The notes under the pieces: model-generated
Told to the model about the DNA's origin: nothing
What the model saw: only the letters and a program-made list of their open reading frames with translations
Database searches by the model: none
In this document: positions 41,347 through 52,773 of the stretch, one piece after another
Layout of the letters: every line of letters starts with the position of its first letter
How positions within the stretch are numbered: the first letter of the stretch is position 1
NCBI GenBank assembly: GCA_001986395.2
Contig: MQVO02000049.1
Location: 1-64,000 of the forward strand
Length of the DNA: 64,000 nt
Direction: 5' to 3'
Source of the DNA: Irpex lacteus
Taxonomy: Eukaryota > Basidiomycota > Agaricomycetes > Polyporales > Irpicaceae
Position numbers and translations under genes: made by a program

Positions 41347-41406
41347 ATTTATTTTCTACAATGTGTGAGGATTATGAAGACAACTTACAGAGCTCGCTGG
41401 CGGCAT

Positions 41407-41771
41407 GGGTGCACAGGTAGGATGGAAAATGAAGAAGGTGGTGGTATGAGGACAAGACGAGACAAGCTTGAAGATGCCTCCGACTCAGCCGCGACACAGC
41501 TCGCGTGCGACGACCACGAGCATGCGTGGGAACTACAGCTCTTTATGGACGCTTACCTAAGCATGACTCTCACTCACAGTGGCCAGTGGCCGCGGTTGAC
41601 TCACCTTGCTCTGTTCTCTCACAACTCTACTCACAACGACGTGGACCAGAAGATGATAACTCGAATACCAGCATAATCACTCATCTTCTCTCTATATTTT
41701 CAAACGTATATCCTACACACAAAGCCTATACGTTTAAAAATATAGCTTACTCGGACTACTTACTACGATCC
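41407..41771. promoter_or_regulatory. Divergent promoter region
   Basis: 365 bases between the E2 gene (minus) and the GTPBP1-like gene (plus), head to head. No gene seen. Promoter role is inferred from orientation. Confidence 0.4.
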
Positions 41772-43240
41772 ATGTTTGGAGAAGATTATCTCGACGAGAG
41801 CCCCAGGGCGGCCTCTCCATGGGACCCGTTTCTGCCTTCTCCGTCTACCGAATCTTCCTCTTTAGACACGCGCAAGAAGCAGCGCAATGGCATACCAAAG
41901 CTCGTTCCAGAGGTTGAAGAGGTACGTGGTACCAGTCCCGCCACTCATTCCTTTGTTCTGATACACCTGCACAGGGGAACGTCGAGTACAAACTGAAGCT
42001 CACAGACATCTCACCCGCTCGTTTCGCTCGACTCGTTACTCAACTCAAGTGGCGTCTACTCGAGGGTGGCGGCCAGGCCTACTACGAACTCGGTGTGGCT
42101 GATTCCGGCGCGCTCATCGGGCTTTCTCGTGCGGACCTCGAGCAGTCTCTGGAGACTCTGGAGATGATGGCGGGGGACATTGGCGCGTCGGTGATTGTGG
42201 TCAAGGAAATCGAAGTGCCTCCTGCCATGGTCGCGCTCGCGGACAAAGTCAGTGCTTACATTGATCCGGAGACGGGGGCATGGTCGGAGAAGATGGTCAA
42301 TAGGAAACGGAGGGCCTCGCCTCGTGATGTTGATAGTGACTCTGTCGCTGCGTTCAGCAGCACAGATACCGACACTACTGACTTCACGGACACAGACGAA
42401 GCACTCTCCTTGATAGCAACTCCCAACTTCCCACCACAGCTGGGTACTTCGATTCACCAGCCCGTTGCATATTCACACCGTTTTGCTGTATCCAATCCTG
42501 ACCGCCCGACCGCGCAATCCTCCCCGTCTATAGTTCCCATAGATGACGGTCTGGCACTGTTCTCCATGGAGCCCGAGCCCCCTCTCGGTCACGACGACGA
42601 TCTTGCTACAGAGGGCGCAACGCTTGATATTCTCGCGGACGACGTTCCCAAGTTGTCATTAGACATCGAGATCACTCCCGTTTATAAGCCGCGCCCGACA
42701 CGGCGTCCTTCAGATACCAAAGCTGCCGGCGGAGATGTCGGGCGGCCTGCTCGGCGGACGCAGAAGAACAAGGACAGACGACCTCCGCAGGCATGGCAGG
42801 GACAATGTTTGCAGCCTCCCATAGAACTTGATGTGGGTAGGGCTGCACCTGTGCCGAACAAGCAAGAGGCGAAAGCTGCTCTTCGACGTCTGGCGCGGGA
42901 TAGGCGGAGGGAGGAGAGACGCAAAGCCTTCCTGGTCCCTGGGCCTGTTATAGATGGCACTCAAGACTCAGCCTTGCAGAATGACGTACCTGCCTCTGTT
43001 TTGGGTGCGCCTGATCAACAGACAGTGGTAGCGGATTTGGAGACTTTGCACGCGGGAGTTCAGTCGGTGGATGTGGCAGTCGTCGCCGAGGATGTTCACG
43101 GCCCGATGGGTTCCTCCACTGCCCAAGTCGTAGAGTCGAAGGAGCCTCGTTTGATTGTCGAGGCTCTGGTCGTGCGGAAGATGTCCCTCGAGGATGAATT
43201 TCTGGACTTTGGGAACCTCGGCGCGCTGTCTCTCTCGTAA
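41772..43240 (+). CDS. GTPBP1/GTPBP2 N-terminal-region protein lacking a GTPase domain
   Basis: Two exons (41772-41921, 41975-43240) encode 471 residues. Residues about 50-140 match the region that precedes the GTPase in GTPBP1/GTPBP2: GNVEYKLKLTDISPARFARL, TQLKWRLLEGGGQAYYELGV, SLETLEMMAGDIGASVIVVK. No P-loop or other G motif follows. The remainder is acidic and disordered, with a basic patch (EAKAALRRLARDRRREERRK) and an end FLDFGNLGALSLS. Such stand-alone versions could regulate the ribosome-associated GTPases or be a separate fungal branch; the role is unknown. The start ATG gives MFGEDYLDES. Confidence 0.8.
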
Positions 43241-43616
43241 TGCTTGGCACGACCGAGTTGTCCTTTCTATTCTTTAATACTTTCTCTTATTGTCTGTACA
43301 ACACCTTTCTTATATATCGTTTGTTACATCATGATAGACATCAAGAGGGAAAGATTGCGGCGAATCATCTCCAGGGAAACAGAGGCCAAGTGCCAAGGAG
43401 AGCGCCCAGAATATATGACAGGCGCCCAGTGCCTTGGTTGGAATCTGTTGTCGCATCCGCTTCTTTCTTTCCCTCCCCCACCATCCTCTCCACCTGCGAG
43501 CTCGCCGTTCTCGACGACTAGCACGACCTTCCGCTGTATCTACATCGGTCTTCGACACTTTCACTTGCTTTCAAAGCACCCACACTCCTTCCACTTTCCC
43601 TCTTTCGTCAGAAGCC
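43241..43616. other. Tandem spacer and LysM promoter
   Basis: 376 bases, pyrimidine-rich just before the LysM start (ACTCCTTCCACTTTCCCTC), which resembles the CT-rich leader of well-expressed fungal genes. No gene seen. Confidence 0.5.
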
Positions 43617-44461
43617 ATGTTCGCGCCGGTCTTTGCTGCTCTCGTCGCAGTCCCCTTCTTCGCACAGTGTACGCGAGCCCTTCTCATCCAGCGGTCGGAT
43701 AACTTGCTGACTCTTGCGCATTTTAGCTGCTGCTGCTGCGTCTTGCGCACGCCAGTACACGGTCAAGGAGGGCGACTACTGTGACGCTATCTCCGCCGCA
43801 CAGAATGTTTCCACGTAAGTTTCCCTTGGCTGTTTTACGCCCGTCGGGTCACTGACGACTCCCCTTTCCCATCTGGCAGCTACCAACTCGCGACCGTGAA
43901 CCCATCCATCGATGCCACCTGCTCGAACCTGCAGATCGGCCAAGTCCTCTGCCTCGGTAACGAAGGCGAGGACTGCAAGACCACCTTTGTCGTCCAATCT
44001 GGCGACTCTTGCGAGGGTATCCAATCCCGCCATGGTATCAACTCCACGGTGTTGTACCACAACAACCCCCAAATCAACAGCGACTGCACCAACATCTACA
44101 TCGGCGAGGTTCGTTGATGTCCATGTGCTTCGTTTCTCATGCAGTGCGCTGACTCATCCTTGCCTCATAGGTCCTCTGCGCTGGTTCCGACTTTGCTGCA
44201 CCCGCACCTGGCCCCACCATCCCGGCCACCTCGATCCCTCCCTCTGCGACGCCCGCGAACCCGCTGCCTTCCTCCGTCGCATCTTCCCCCGCCATCACGT
44301 CGTCCTCTGCTGCCGCCGTAATCACGCCGGCCCCGACCTCGTCTTCCGCGTCTGCTGCCAAAGCCACCCCCACACAGTCTGATGACGGTGATGACGATGG
44401 CGACGACGACGACCTTCCCTGGTGCGAGGACGACGACGATGAGGACGATGAGAACAACTAG
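43617..44461 (+). CDS. Secreted LysM (CBM50) protein
   Basis: Four exons (43617-43668, 43727-43814, 43880-44108, 44171-44461) give 219 residues. A signal peptide (MFAPVFAALVAVPFFAQ) is followed by two LysM domains: the first begins YTVKEGDYCDAISAAQN and the second FVVQSGDSCEGIQSRHGI, with NPQINSDCTNIYIGEVLC. LysM domains bind chitin or related glycans. Fungal LysM proteins may shield cell walls or hide chitin from hosts, but no role can be assigned here. A Pro/Ser/Ala linker leads to an extremely acidic tail (DDGDDDGDDDDLPWCEDDDD). No catalytic domain is present. Confidence 0.93.
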
Positions 44462-45383
44462 ACGTCGTCAAGGAAGTTAACTAGGAAAGCACCCGTCGAG
44501 CCTGGAGTCAAAGAGCCATCACACCCCATCACACACACATATCCCACTGAAGCCTCATCGAAGTCTTGTTGCCCGTGTGCGGGAATCTGCCGGCCTTTTT
44601 CTCGTGCGCTCGTCATCATCGTCGTCGTCGCTCTTCAGAACGTGGTTGAACCATCTGGGATCCGCATCGTTTGTCCCCTCACTCTCCCCCGTGATGCTCT
44701 TTCGCTCGACCCTGCGGTGCCCTGTCGTTCTTTCACATACATACCTCTTACTCTCACTCTCACCTTCTCGGGATTCGGAAACTTTGTTTTGTCACTTTTT
44801 TCGTTCAGCGAATTGATTTCCATTTCTTGAATAACAAGCTTATACCCCTTCTTGCGCTGTGTCTTCCATCATCTGGTTTGGTTGTGAATTCAATGAGTTG
44901 CAGTCATCTGGTTGAACGGCCAAACGTTGACATTGAGGTTTCCTCGTCCGGGATGATTTCCAGCAAGGCACATACGTGCATACCCACGAAGCTTCGATTT
45001 CAGCTGGTGGTGCCTGCTGCGGCGTGATAAGCGTTCATATATTCATAACGCATAATGTACACGGCAACGTGGCCACAGTTGTGCCTGGTGACCGGTACAG
45101 TAAATAGACGACGGCGTGCGATGTGTGTACGTGTGGACAGCTGGCGGCCGAGGAGATGGTTATAATCGTGTAGCAATGAGTATTATGTGAAGCGTGACTT
45201 GCTTGCTGGAGAGTGAGAACTCGTTCAGGCAGTCTGGCAGCGGGCCAATGAGTACTTGAACCGAAGTCGTGCGTGTCTCACTGAGCACAGTATATGTATA
45301 TGTATATGTACACCAAAAACCCGTCTACTTTTCTTTCCTCTTTCTTCATCCCCTCCATTCACTCACACTCACACCCCTCCCAC
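44462..45383. other. Convergent spacer
   Basis: 922 bases between LysM and ULA1, tail to tail. It holds short pyrimidine-rich and TATGTATATGTA simple tracts near 45290-45310. No gene with recognisable motif. Confidence 0.5.
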
Positions 45384-48043
45384 CTACGCACCAGGCCCCC
45401 GCCCAACAACCCCCGTCCAGCTCCCCACAAGGTCCACCACGCAGTACCCATCCACGGGCACGTACTGCTTCGTGACGAGCTTGATGGCCTCTTGCGCGAC
45501 GAGCCCGCCGAGGAAGGCGGACGTGTTTGGGAGGTCGGCTGTTGGTGTTCGGGCGCTGTAGCGTCAATCGAGTGAGTATGTGGGCCACAAACAATCAGGT
45601 GCGTGTGTGAGCCAGAAGGTGACGAGGGAGAGGTAGGGTGTAAGCATAAGAGGAGGAAAGAAGAGGAGGACAAAGAAAGTGAGAAGAAAAACGCACAGCT
45701 CGCCAATAGCGTTATCCACAGCCTCCTCCAGCTCCTCGTTGAGCGGACCCGGGGACGCGCTCTGCCCGACTATGGACTGGAACTCGGTGCGTAGGGATTC
45801 GGGAGTTATGCTTGTTGGGTCTGCGAGCGGTAGTGAGCGGTTAGTTGGTGTGTGTGTGTTTGTAGAGGGTAGGGGGTGGATGGAGATGGGATACGGCGTA
45901 GATGGGGAGGTGGGATAGGATGTGTGACGGTGGGATGGGGTGGTAGAAGGATGGGAGAGGCAGATAGAGAGAGGGAGAGAAGGGGAGGCAGAAGACAGTA
46001 CGCACCTTCACCCCGGCCAAGAAGGTTAAACAGCGCAGACAGCGCAACATGCGTAGCTACCTCTTTGTGGTACACCTCCAGTCCCGATTCTACACATATC
46101 CACCACCACAAATTACATTCGTTAGTTCATGTGTCTGACACGGAAGAGAAGAGGAGGAGGTGTAGAAGGTAGGGAGGAGGGAGGGAGGTAGGGAGGCAGG
46201 GAGGCAAGGAGGTAGGAAGGGAGGCAGGGAGGGAGATAGGGAGACAGAGAGAAGACAGACAGAAAAAAACGCACGCAACTCCCCCCGCGCACCATCAAAC
46301 GCGCCATACCTGCGTCCCCGGAGTCGCTTAAGATGGTGTGCGTTCTTGACAAAGGCGTCGACTAGTGCTGGGTCGAGGGTGAGGGAGGGGTAGGTTTGGG
46401 CGAGGATGGTCTTGAATAGGGTCTACATCACCGCGTTAGTATCTTTCGCTTTCCGTAGCTGCCAAAACAGGGAGGTGGGGTGGGGAGGTGGATGCGCTCA
46501 CGTTTTCGATCCGAGCCTGCTCCCTATAAACCCTCTGCATCCTCACATAGCTCTCCGTATCAGTCCTCATATCAGGGAGCGTACTGGTCAGCGGGAGCGC
46601 CCCTGGTCCGTCGGGGTGCTCTATAAATAACTTTAAGGTGTGGAGGAGGGCGTGGAATGCGTGGTTTGGGTTCGCATTGGATGGGGATGAGGAGGGGGAG
46701 GGAGAGGAGGAGGAGAGGAGGGATGCGATGTCGGAGGATACCTGTGGGGCGTGTTAGTTGGTGGGGAAAAGGAAAGGGAGAAGGAGGAGAGAGGAAGAGG
46801 AAAAAAGGAGAAAGGAGAGACGCACATCCTTCTCAGACCAAATCCTTACAGCCTGTCCCTCCGCCTCTTCAAAGTTCTCCTCGTCGAGCTTGCGGCGGCG
46901 CGCGATGACTTGGGCTTTGAAGGCTTTTTGTTCTGTGTAGGATTTTGGGAGGGTGTTGGCGTGCTATTGGAGAGAGGGTCAATGTGGGTGATTGGGAGGG
47001 GGAAGAGGGGAGGGAGGGGAGGAGGAGGAGGTGGAGGAGAGGGGAGGGGAGGAGAGGAGGAGGAGGAGGGGAGAAGGAGGGGAGAGGAGGAGAGGAGGGA
47101 GAGAGGGGAATGGAGGAGAAGGAGAAGCGTACCTCCTTGCGCCACGCGTCGGCCTCTTTGATGAGGATGATAGCGAACGGGATGTGTGCGTGCTCGGTGG
47201 GGTCGATCGCGTCGTAGTCGATGGAGTCTGCCCATGCCTGGAGAGCCGGGAACGGTTTGGTGAGGCGCAGCGAGGGGGCTGTCTCGCTATGCGATTCGAT
47301 TACTGCGAGGAGTGTTATTTATATTCATAAAGATGGAGGTAGAGAATGCATACCGCAATGCTCGTGCACCTGGATGTAGAAATCTGCGAGGAACCCAGCG
47401 GAGCGCACGACGATGAGCGGCGGGTTCGTGGGTTCCTCCCAGAGCAGCGACGCCAGCTTCTTCAGCGTCTCCTTCTCCAAATTATGCGCAATAACAAGCG
47501 AGAACCCCCTCACCCACTCCCTCCCCTCCCCACTCTCCAACACCTCCTTCAAATCCCTCGTATCCGCAACCCCCTCGACGCTCTCGTTCAACTCGCGCAA
47601 AAGCGGCACCGCCTCCTCCGCGCGGTACCTCCCGACGCTATGGTGCCCGTTGAGGAAAAAGTTGTTGCCTGCGTCGGCGGGGGTTGTGAGTGTGGAGTCG
47701 AGGATGGTGAAGTGGCCGATGCCGGGGAGGACGAGGTTCTTGAGGATGGAGGTGCTGGTGGCGGAGGCGGAGGTGAGCAGGATGCGCGCGGATTCGAGGG
47801 CTGCTTGGCCTGAGGCTGCCCAGAGTCTGCGGGAGTGGCCCAGGGGTTAGTGGCATGTAAGATAGTGAGAGATGGGACGCACCGTAGCTGGCGATCGTAG
47901 CGGCGGGTCTTGCTGTCTGGGGCTCTGTGGGGAAGTGGTTAACACGCGCGGAGTGGTTAACACGCGTGGAGTGGTTAACGCGGGTTACTTACTGGACAGT
48001 TGTTGTTGCCTGTTCAATGTCCTGCGACTCGTTCTGCAACATA
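45384..48043 (-). CDS. ULA1: NEDD8-activating enzyme E1 regulatory subunit (ULA1/APPBP1)
   Basis: Pairs with UBA3 to activate NEDD8 for cullin modification. About nine exons run from the ATG at 48043 (MLQNESQDIEQATTTVQ) to the stop at 45384. Recognised segments are KTRRYDRQLR, LWAASGQAALESARILL, KNLVLPGIGHFTILD, NNFFLNGHHSVGRYRAEE, NPPLIVVRSAGFLADFYIQ, RKEHANTLPKS, KNAHHLKRLRGR and the C-terminal FLGGLVAQEAIKLVTKQYVP with VVDLVGSW. As expected for the regulatory half, no catalytic cysteine domain is evident. Several introns (46141-46270, 46745-46825 and 46975-47130) are almost pure pyrimidine on the transcribed sense. It shares a promoter with PSF1. Confidence 0.92.
47934..47984. repeat. Three 18-base direct repeats containing MluI-box-like cores
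   Basis: AGTGGTTAACACGCGCGG (47934), AGTGGTTAACACGCGTGG (47952) and a shorter AGTGGTTAACGCGGG (47970) lie in tandem inside the first intron of ULA1. The middle copy contains ACGCGT, the MluI cell-cycle box of fungal DNA-replication genes, about 240 bases upstream of the PSF1 start. Regulatory function is inferred. Confidence 0.75.
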
Positions 48044-48134
48044 TTTCCTGATTTATTGGATCGAGGTGGATGTGGCTTACTACGCAGGACGCGATCAGAC
48101 GCTCAGGTACTCTCATGCTGCACGTGAGAGTCGC

Positions 48135-48166
48135 GTGGTGTCACGCGCGCGTGTTCGTGACACCAC
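48135..48166. promoter_or_regulatory. 11-base-arm palindrome in the ULA1/PSF1 bidirectional promoter
   Basis: GTGGTGTCACG and CGTGACACCAC form perfect arms around a ten-base CGCGCGTGTT centre, midway in the 163-base interval between the two start codons. A dimeric transcription-factor site is plausible. Confidence 0.65.
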
Positions 48167-48206
48167 TTGCGCATCAACGACGACGACGACGACGACAACG
48201 ACGACA

Positions 48207-48869
48207 ATGAGCGCATCAACACGCCAGTACGGGGACCTCGCGACACAGCTCGTGACCGAGTCCCGCCGCTCCACAGCGACCGACACGCTTCTCAAATACA
48301 ACGACGTCCTCGTACGCTCCATCATCCGCGAACAGCGCCAACTGGAGACTCTCATCCAAGAAGCCCTCGACAAGCTCGCCCACAACGCCATGGACGTCGA
48401 CGACAACGACGACGGTGTCGAGATGACGCCTGATGTTATATTGTACCAGACGACTATCCTACGGAACAAACGGTGTCTGCTCGCGTACCACCACCACCGC
48501 CTCGAACGCCTCAAAGACCTCTACTGGTCCCTCGGTGGCGCTCTCCCACTCATACTGTCCACCTCTCCCGACTCGCAGAACTCTGACACTCGCTCCAAAC
48601 TCTCCCCGCATGAAGTGGACTTTCTGAGATCGTACAACGCGAGTATATTGCAGTTTAGGTCGGGCGTGTTGGCGAGCGAGGAGGTGGATCTGTTTGCGCC
48701 GATTGAGAGGCCGCCGAAGGATCTGCATGTGCATGTGAAAGTCGTGAGGGACTGTGGGGTGATTCAGACAGAGGTGGGGGCGATTGATTTTAAGAGGGGG
48801 CAGAGGTTTATGGTTAGACGGGCGGATGTCGAGCATTTGATCGTACAGGGGTATTTGGAGGAGGTGTAA
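48207..48869 (+). CDS. PSF1: GINS complex subunit PSF1
   Basis: Subunit of the replicative CMG helicase (Cdc45-Mcm2-7-GINS). A single exon encodes 220 residues. The A-domain helices appear as YGDLATQLVTESRRS, LLKYNDVLVRSIIREQRQLE, then RNKRCLLAYHHHRLERLKDL and SPHEVDFLRSYNASILQF. The C-terminal B-domain reads PPKDLHVHVKVVRDCGVI, FKRGQRFMVRRADVEHLIVQ and ends GYLEEV, all typical of PSF1. An acidic insertion (AMDVDDNDDGVEM) sits between the helices. The start ATG follows a (GAC)n tract; the upstream frame lacks an ATG. Convergent with YIF1, 122 bases apart. Confidence 0.95.
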   Translation: MSASTRQYGDLATQLVTESRRSTATDTLLKYNDVLVRSIIREQRQLETLIQEALDKLAHNAMDVDDNDDGVEMTPDVILYQTTILRNKRCLLAYHHHRLERLKDLYWSLGGALPLILSTSPDSQNSDTRSKLSPHEVDFLRSYNASILQFRSGVLASEEVDLFAPIERPPKDLHVHVKVVRDCGVIQTEVGAIDFKRGQRFMVRRADVEHLIVQGYLEEV

Positions 48870-48991
48870 TGCGTGACGGTGTGTTTCGATATCTCTGACG
48901 GATTTGTAGAAGCTAATCCCTCGAGAAGGCCGGATATGAACTCACTCCGAACAATGAAACAGCAAACTCTGATTTCCATGCTAAGTTATCG

Positions 48992-50305
48992 TTACACACG
49001 GACAAGCAACCCCATGTACACAATCTGGCTGACGGCAACAAGGAACAAGAACGTTATCCGACGCGACCGGTGGGACGTGTTCACGGGCGCAGCGGTCGCT
49101 GCTGCGTCCGGGAGGATCAGCGAGCGGAGGGAGCGGAGCTGCAGGTGGTGTTAGTATACGGTATATAGAGAAGTGAGAAGGGAAGGGAGAGGGGGACGTA
49201 CGAGGAAGAAGGCGGTTGCGAAGAATGAGTAGAGGAACACGAGCGAGTAGAGGGTTCGGCCAAAGTTGAGCATGCCTGCTATGATCGTCACAATCACACC
49301 GACGAATTTGTACCCATCGTACGCTATGAGGTCCAGCACTTGCGTCGTACCCTGTGCATCGAGCGTATTGAATTCCAATTTAGAGTGTGGAGCACAATAA
49401 ATGGGTGATGAGCTTACCTGGATGTTGAGAAAGTAGCACCCCCCTTTGACGAAGAGAAAGTCGAGGAGGACGACGGCGAGTGCTTTGGAGGCCGTCACGC
49501 CGAGTATCTCGGGGTGGAAACGCGAGTTGAGGCCCGAGTAGAGCGCAGCGAGGAGGATGTATGTGACGAGGGCCATCACTGCCAATATCATCAGTCTCTC
49601 CCACTATCCCACTCTACAGTATGAAAGGCACGTACGAGGTATGTAGAGATCAGGCGAGTTGATATCCTCGCGCGGGACAGCCCACTCGGACTGTCCGTTC
49701 TCGAGCCGGGTGACTTTGCGCGACCAGGGCTTGTGACGCCACGGAAAGACGACGACTTGGAGTTTCTTGATCACGTACGAGTTGGAGACGTTGAAGTGCT
49801 GTTTGACTGCGCTTATCGGGACCCAGCCGCCTAGCTGTATCACCAATTAGTTCGTTATTATTGCTGTTTGAAAAGGAGGATGAGGTGGGATGCGCACGTT
49901 CTTCTGGACGTAGTCTTGTCCTGCGGCGACTGCGTTCTGGCCGAGCTGCATCCCAAACTGGGCAGTAGCGTCGTTCAACCCCCACGCCGAAAAATCAGGC
50001 GTCGCAGCCGGTATATGCCCATGACTCTGCTGCTGCTGTCCCATATGCCCTTGCACTCCATACGCAGAGTAGGAGCCAGCCGGGGGAACGGGAGCGCGGG
50101 ACATCGTCGCACCAGCAGGGATCGCTGACGGCTGAGGGTAGCCTGGGCCTGATGGTTGAGAGTGGGGTGGTTGGGGAGAGGAGGCGTAGCGTTGGTAGCC
50201 TTGCGGTGAGGCGGGTGTCGAGGGGGGTTCGGGGATGTAGGCGGGGTGCGTGGGGACGGGGTGTTGCAGCGGCGGCGGACTGGCAGATTGGTTGTAGTAT
50301 GCCAT
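48992..50305 (-). CDS. YIF1: YIF1 (Yip1-interacting factor), ER-Golgi vesicle membrane protein
   Basis: Acts with YIP1 and Rab GTPases in ER-to-Golgi transport. Five exons (50305-49898, 49834-49636, 49578-49418, 49351-49202, 49138-48992) give 354 residues. The Pro/Gln-rich N-terminus (MAYYNQSASPPP) precedes FSAWGLNDATAQFGMQLGQN, the YIF1 signature LGGWVPISAVKQHFNVSNSY with KKLQVVVFPW, and about five hydrophobic membrane segments (MALVTYILLAALYSGL, ALAVVLLDFLFVKGG, VGVIVTIIAGMLNF, LVFLYSFFATAFFL, ITFLFLVAVSQIVYMGLL). The start is the first ATG of the frame. Confidence 0.94.
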
Positions 50306-50507
50306 CGTCGTCGTCGTCGTCGTCGTCGGCAAAGAGGGTGTGGATGTCGAGTGCTGGTGAGGTGAAACGATGGTAGAGGACAGGACACGACCCAGCGCAG
50401 CGGACACGCGAACGGGCGCCAAACATACAGGATATAAATTCGCTGGAAATTGGGATTTGTTTGCTGGCAGCGGTCATCAACCCTTGAGCTTGAGCTCGTC
50501 GTCCCCC

Positions 50508-52487
50508 ATGCCGTTCTTCACCGTCAAGCAGACGGACACGCCCGCCATCAAAAACGCGCCCATCGAGGGGCTGTACGAGGGCAACGGCAGCTTCAACAAC
50601 CTCCACCTCGCCGCCCTCGTCCTCGTCGTCCCATGGTTCGTCAAGAAGTTCCTCCCCGTCGTCAACCGCGGCGGGTTCAAGACGTATCTCTTCATGGTCC
50701 TCGTCCTCGGGTTGCCTATTACCGTCGGGTACTGGACGTTCCAGAGCTATTATGGGAAGAGGAAGAACGAGAAGATCGTGCTTCCTGAGAGGAACCTCGA
50801 GGAGTATGTGACTATTCATGATCCCGAGTTGAAGGCCAAGTATCATGGGAAGGAGAAGATCCCCATGCAGATCTTCCATGACGCGTATTTTGAGGGCAAG
50901 ATCGACTTTAATGGTGAGTGATTGCGTTTGACGCGTCGCAGAGGTTGGGTGCTGACGTGAAGGACGTAGGTGATGTGTTGGATGTTTTGGAGCAGAGGCA
51001 TGATTGGGCAAAGATGGTGTTCACTTGGGAGCTGTTCAAATATGTGTTTATGAACCTCATCCCCGAGGTTATCAAGCACACCGAGTCTCAGGACGAGGAG
51101 CAGGTCCGGGACCATTATGACCGTGAGTGTAGTGTTATTGCTGGAGGTATTCGTCGTGTTGACCTGTTCATCACGCGTTTTAGGAGGCGACGACTTTTAC
51201 GAATGGTGAGCAGCGCGTCGCGAGTGTATCTCACGGGTTCTGACAACGCTCTGCTAGGTTCCTTGGACCCCGCATGGTCTACACGTCAGGCGTCATCCGC
51301 GACATTACCATCGAAGAGAGCCTCGAACAGTTGCAGGACAACAAGATGACTCTCGTCTGCGAAAAGGTACGCATCCCTCTCCTCACTCTCCGCTCTTTTC
51401 TAACCGAACTATCATAATCACAGCTGGACCTCAAGCCCGAGGACCACCTGCTCGACATCGGTTGCGGCTGGGGCACCCTCAGTGCCTTCGCACACAAAAA
51501 CTACGGCTGCAAGGTCACCGGCGTCACGCTCGCCAAGAACCAAACCGCCTTTGGAAACGAGCGCATCAAGAACAACGTACGTTCGCCGAGCTGTCACGCG
51601 TGTGGGTGCATAGCCTGATTCAGCCATTATTAGGGAGGTGATCCGTCCAGGGCGAAGATTATTTGCACCGATGCGAGGTATATTCCGGGTGGTAAGGGTG
51701 CGTACACGAAGATTGTGAGCTTGGAGATGGCAGAGGTGCGTTGTGTGGCTTGCGATGTTTATCTGCAAGGCCTCATAACGTTTCATGCAGCATGTCGGTA
51801 TCCGTCGCTACCAGTCGTTCCTTCGCCAGGTCTACGATCTCCTCGACGACGACGGCATCTTCGTCTTCCAAGTCGCCGGTATCCGCCCCCACTGGCAGTT
51901 CGAGGATCTCATCTGGTACGTTTCTCCCTCCTCCCCGACGTCTTCCTTCCGTCACTCGCTCATCTATCATCCAGGGGTCTCTTCATGAACAAATACATCT
52001 TCCCCGGCGCCGACGCCTCCTGCTCCCTCGGCTGGGTCGTCTCCCAACTCGAATCCGCCGGCTTTGAAGTCAAGAACATCGACGTCCTCGGTGTGCATTA
52101 CAGCGCGACGCTTTACCGCTGGTACAAGAACTGGCTCTCGAACAAGGAGAAGGTTATCGAGAACTATGGGGATAGGTGGTACAGGATCTGGGTGTTCTTC
52201 CTTGCTTGGGCTACTATCATCTCTCGGTGGGTCCATTTGTTATACTCTGGTTATCATGGATAAGGCATTGATACCTGGTGTTATTTTTTCAGTAATGGAG
52301 GCGCCTCGGTCTTCCAGTTTACATTGCATAAGAACTTGAACGCGTATCCTCGTGTGCTCGGCGTGCCCAACCACACGTCCATCCACGTCACCCCCACCAA
52401 GGAGATCACGTACGTCTCTTACCTTCTCTATACACACATCCTTCCCCAATCAACTGAACACACTCCTATTTTAGGCCTATTGTCTGA
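50508..52487 (+). CDS. Sphingolipid C9-methyltransferase
   Basis: Adds the C9 methyl group to the sphingoid base of fungal glucosylceramides in the endomembrane system, using S-adenosylmethionine. Ten exons (50508-50913, 50970-51122, 51184-51205, 51258-51366, 51424-51576, 51634-51735, 51791-51915, 51975-52226, 52293-52409, 52475-52487) give 483 residues. Two N-terminal membrane segments ([14 protein letters not shown] and [17 protein letters not shown]) precede the cyclopropane-synthase-like domain: [20 protein letters not shown], the SAM motif [25 protein letters not shown], and [16 protein letters not shown] 22-base third exon and a 13-base last exon are needed. It is divergent from YIF1 across about 200 bases. 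Confidence 0.95.
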
Positions 52488-52773
52488 GGGTCTTAGTCAA
52501 TTAGATGAAGTTATGGAGTCATGACCGTAACGACTGTTAATGTTATACTTGATGGTAGCTTGCGGTATACAATTGTTGCTTTCGATCATGATACAGTGCG
52601 AACGGCCAAGAACCGATGTCCCTCGAGAGCGCTTAGAATTGGACTGGGGCTTGTGCCTTTGAAATTTGAGAAGGAAGTGGTCGATCTGAGTGTAATTCTC
52701 CATTTTCAGTCTGGTCTCAATTTTGAGATCCACTTTTACACTTGGCGCCTGTTGTTCTGAGTGTATGAGACAG

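Noticed and set aside
48113..48514. Minus-strand frame with a long poly-Val stretch
   Set aside because: The valine run is the antisense reading of the (GAC)n tract before PSF1.
49995..51011. 338-codon minus-strand frame overlapping YIF1 and the C9-methyltransferase
   Set aside because: It is the antisense shadow of two well-supported genes and has no recognisable domain.
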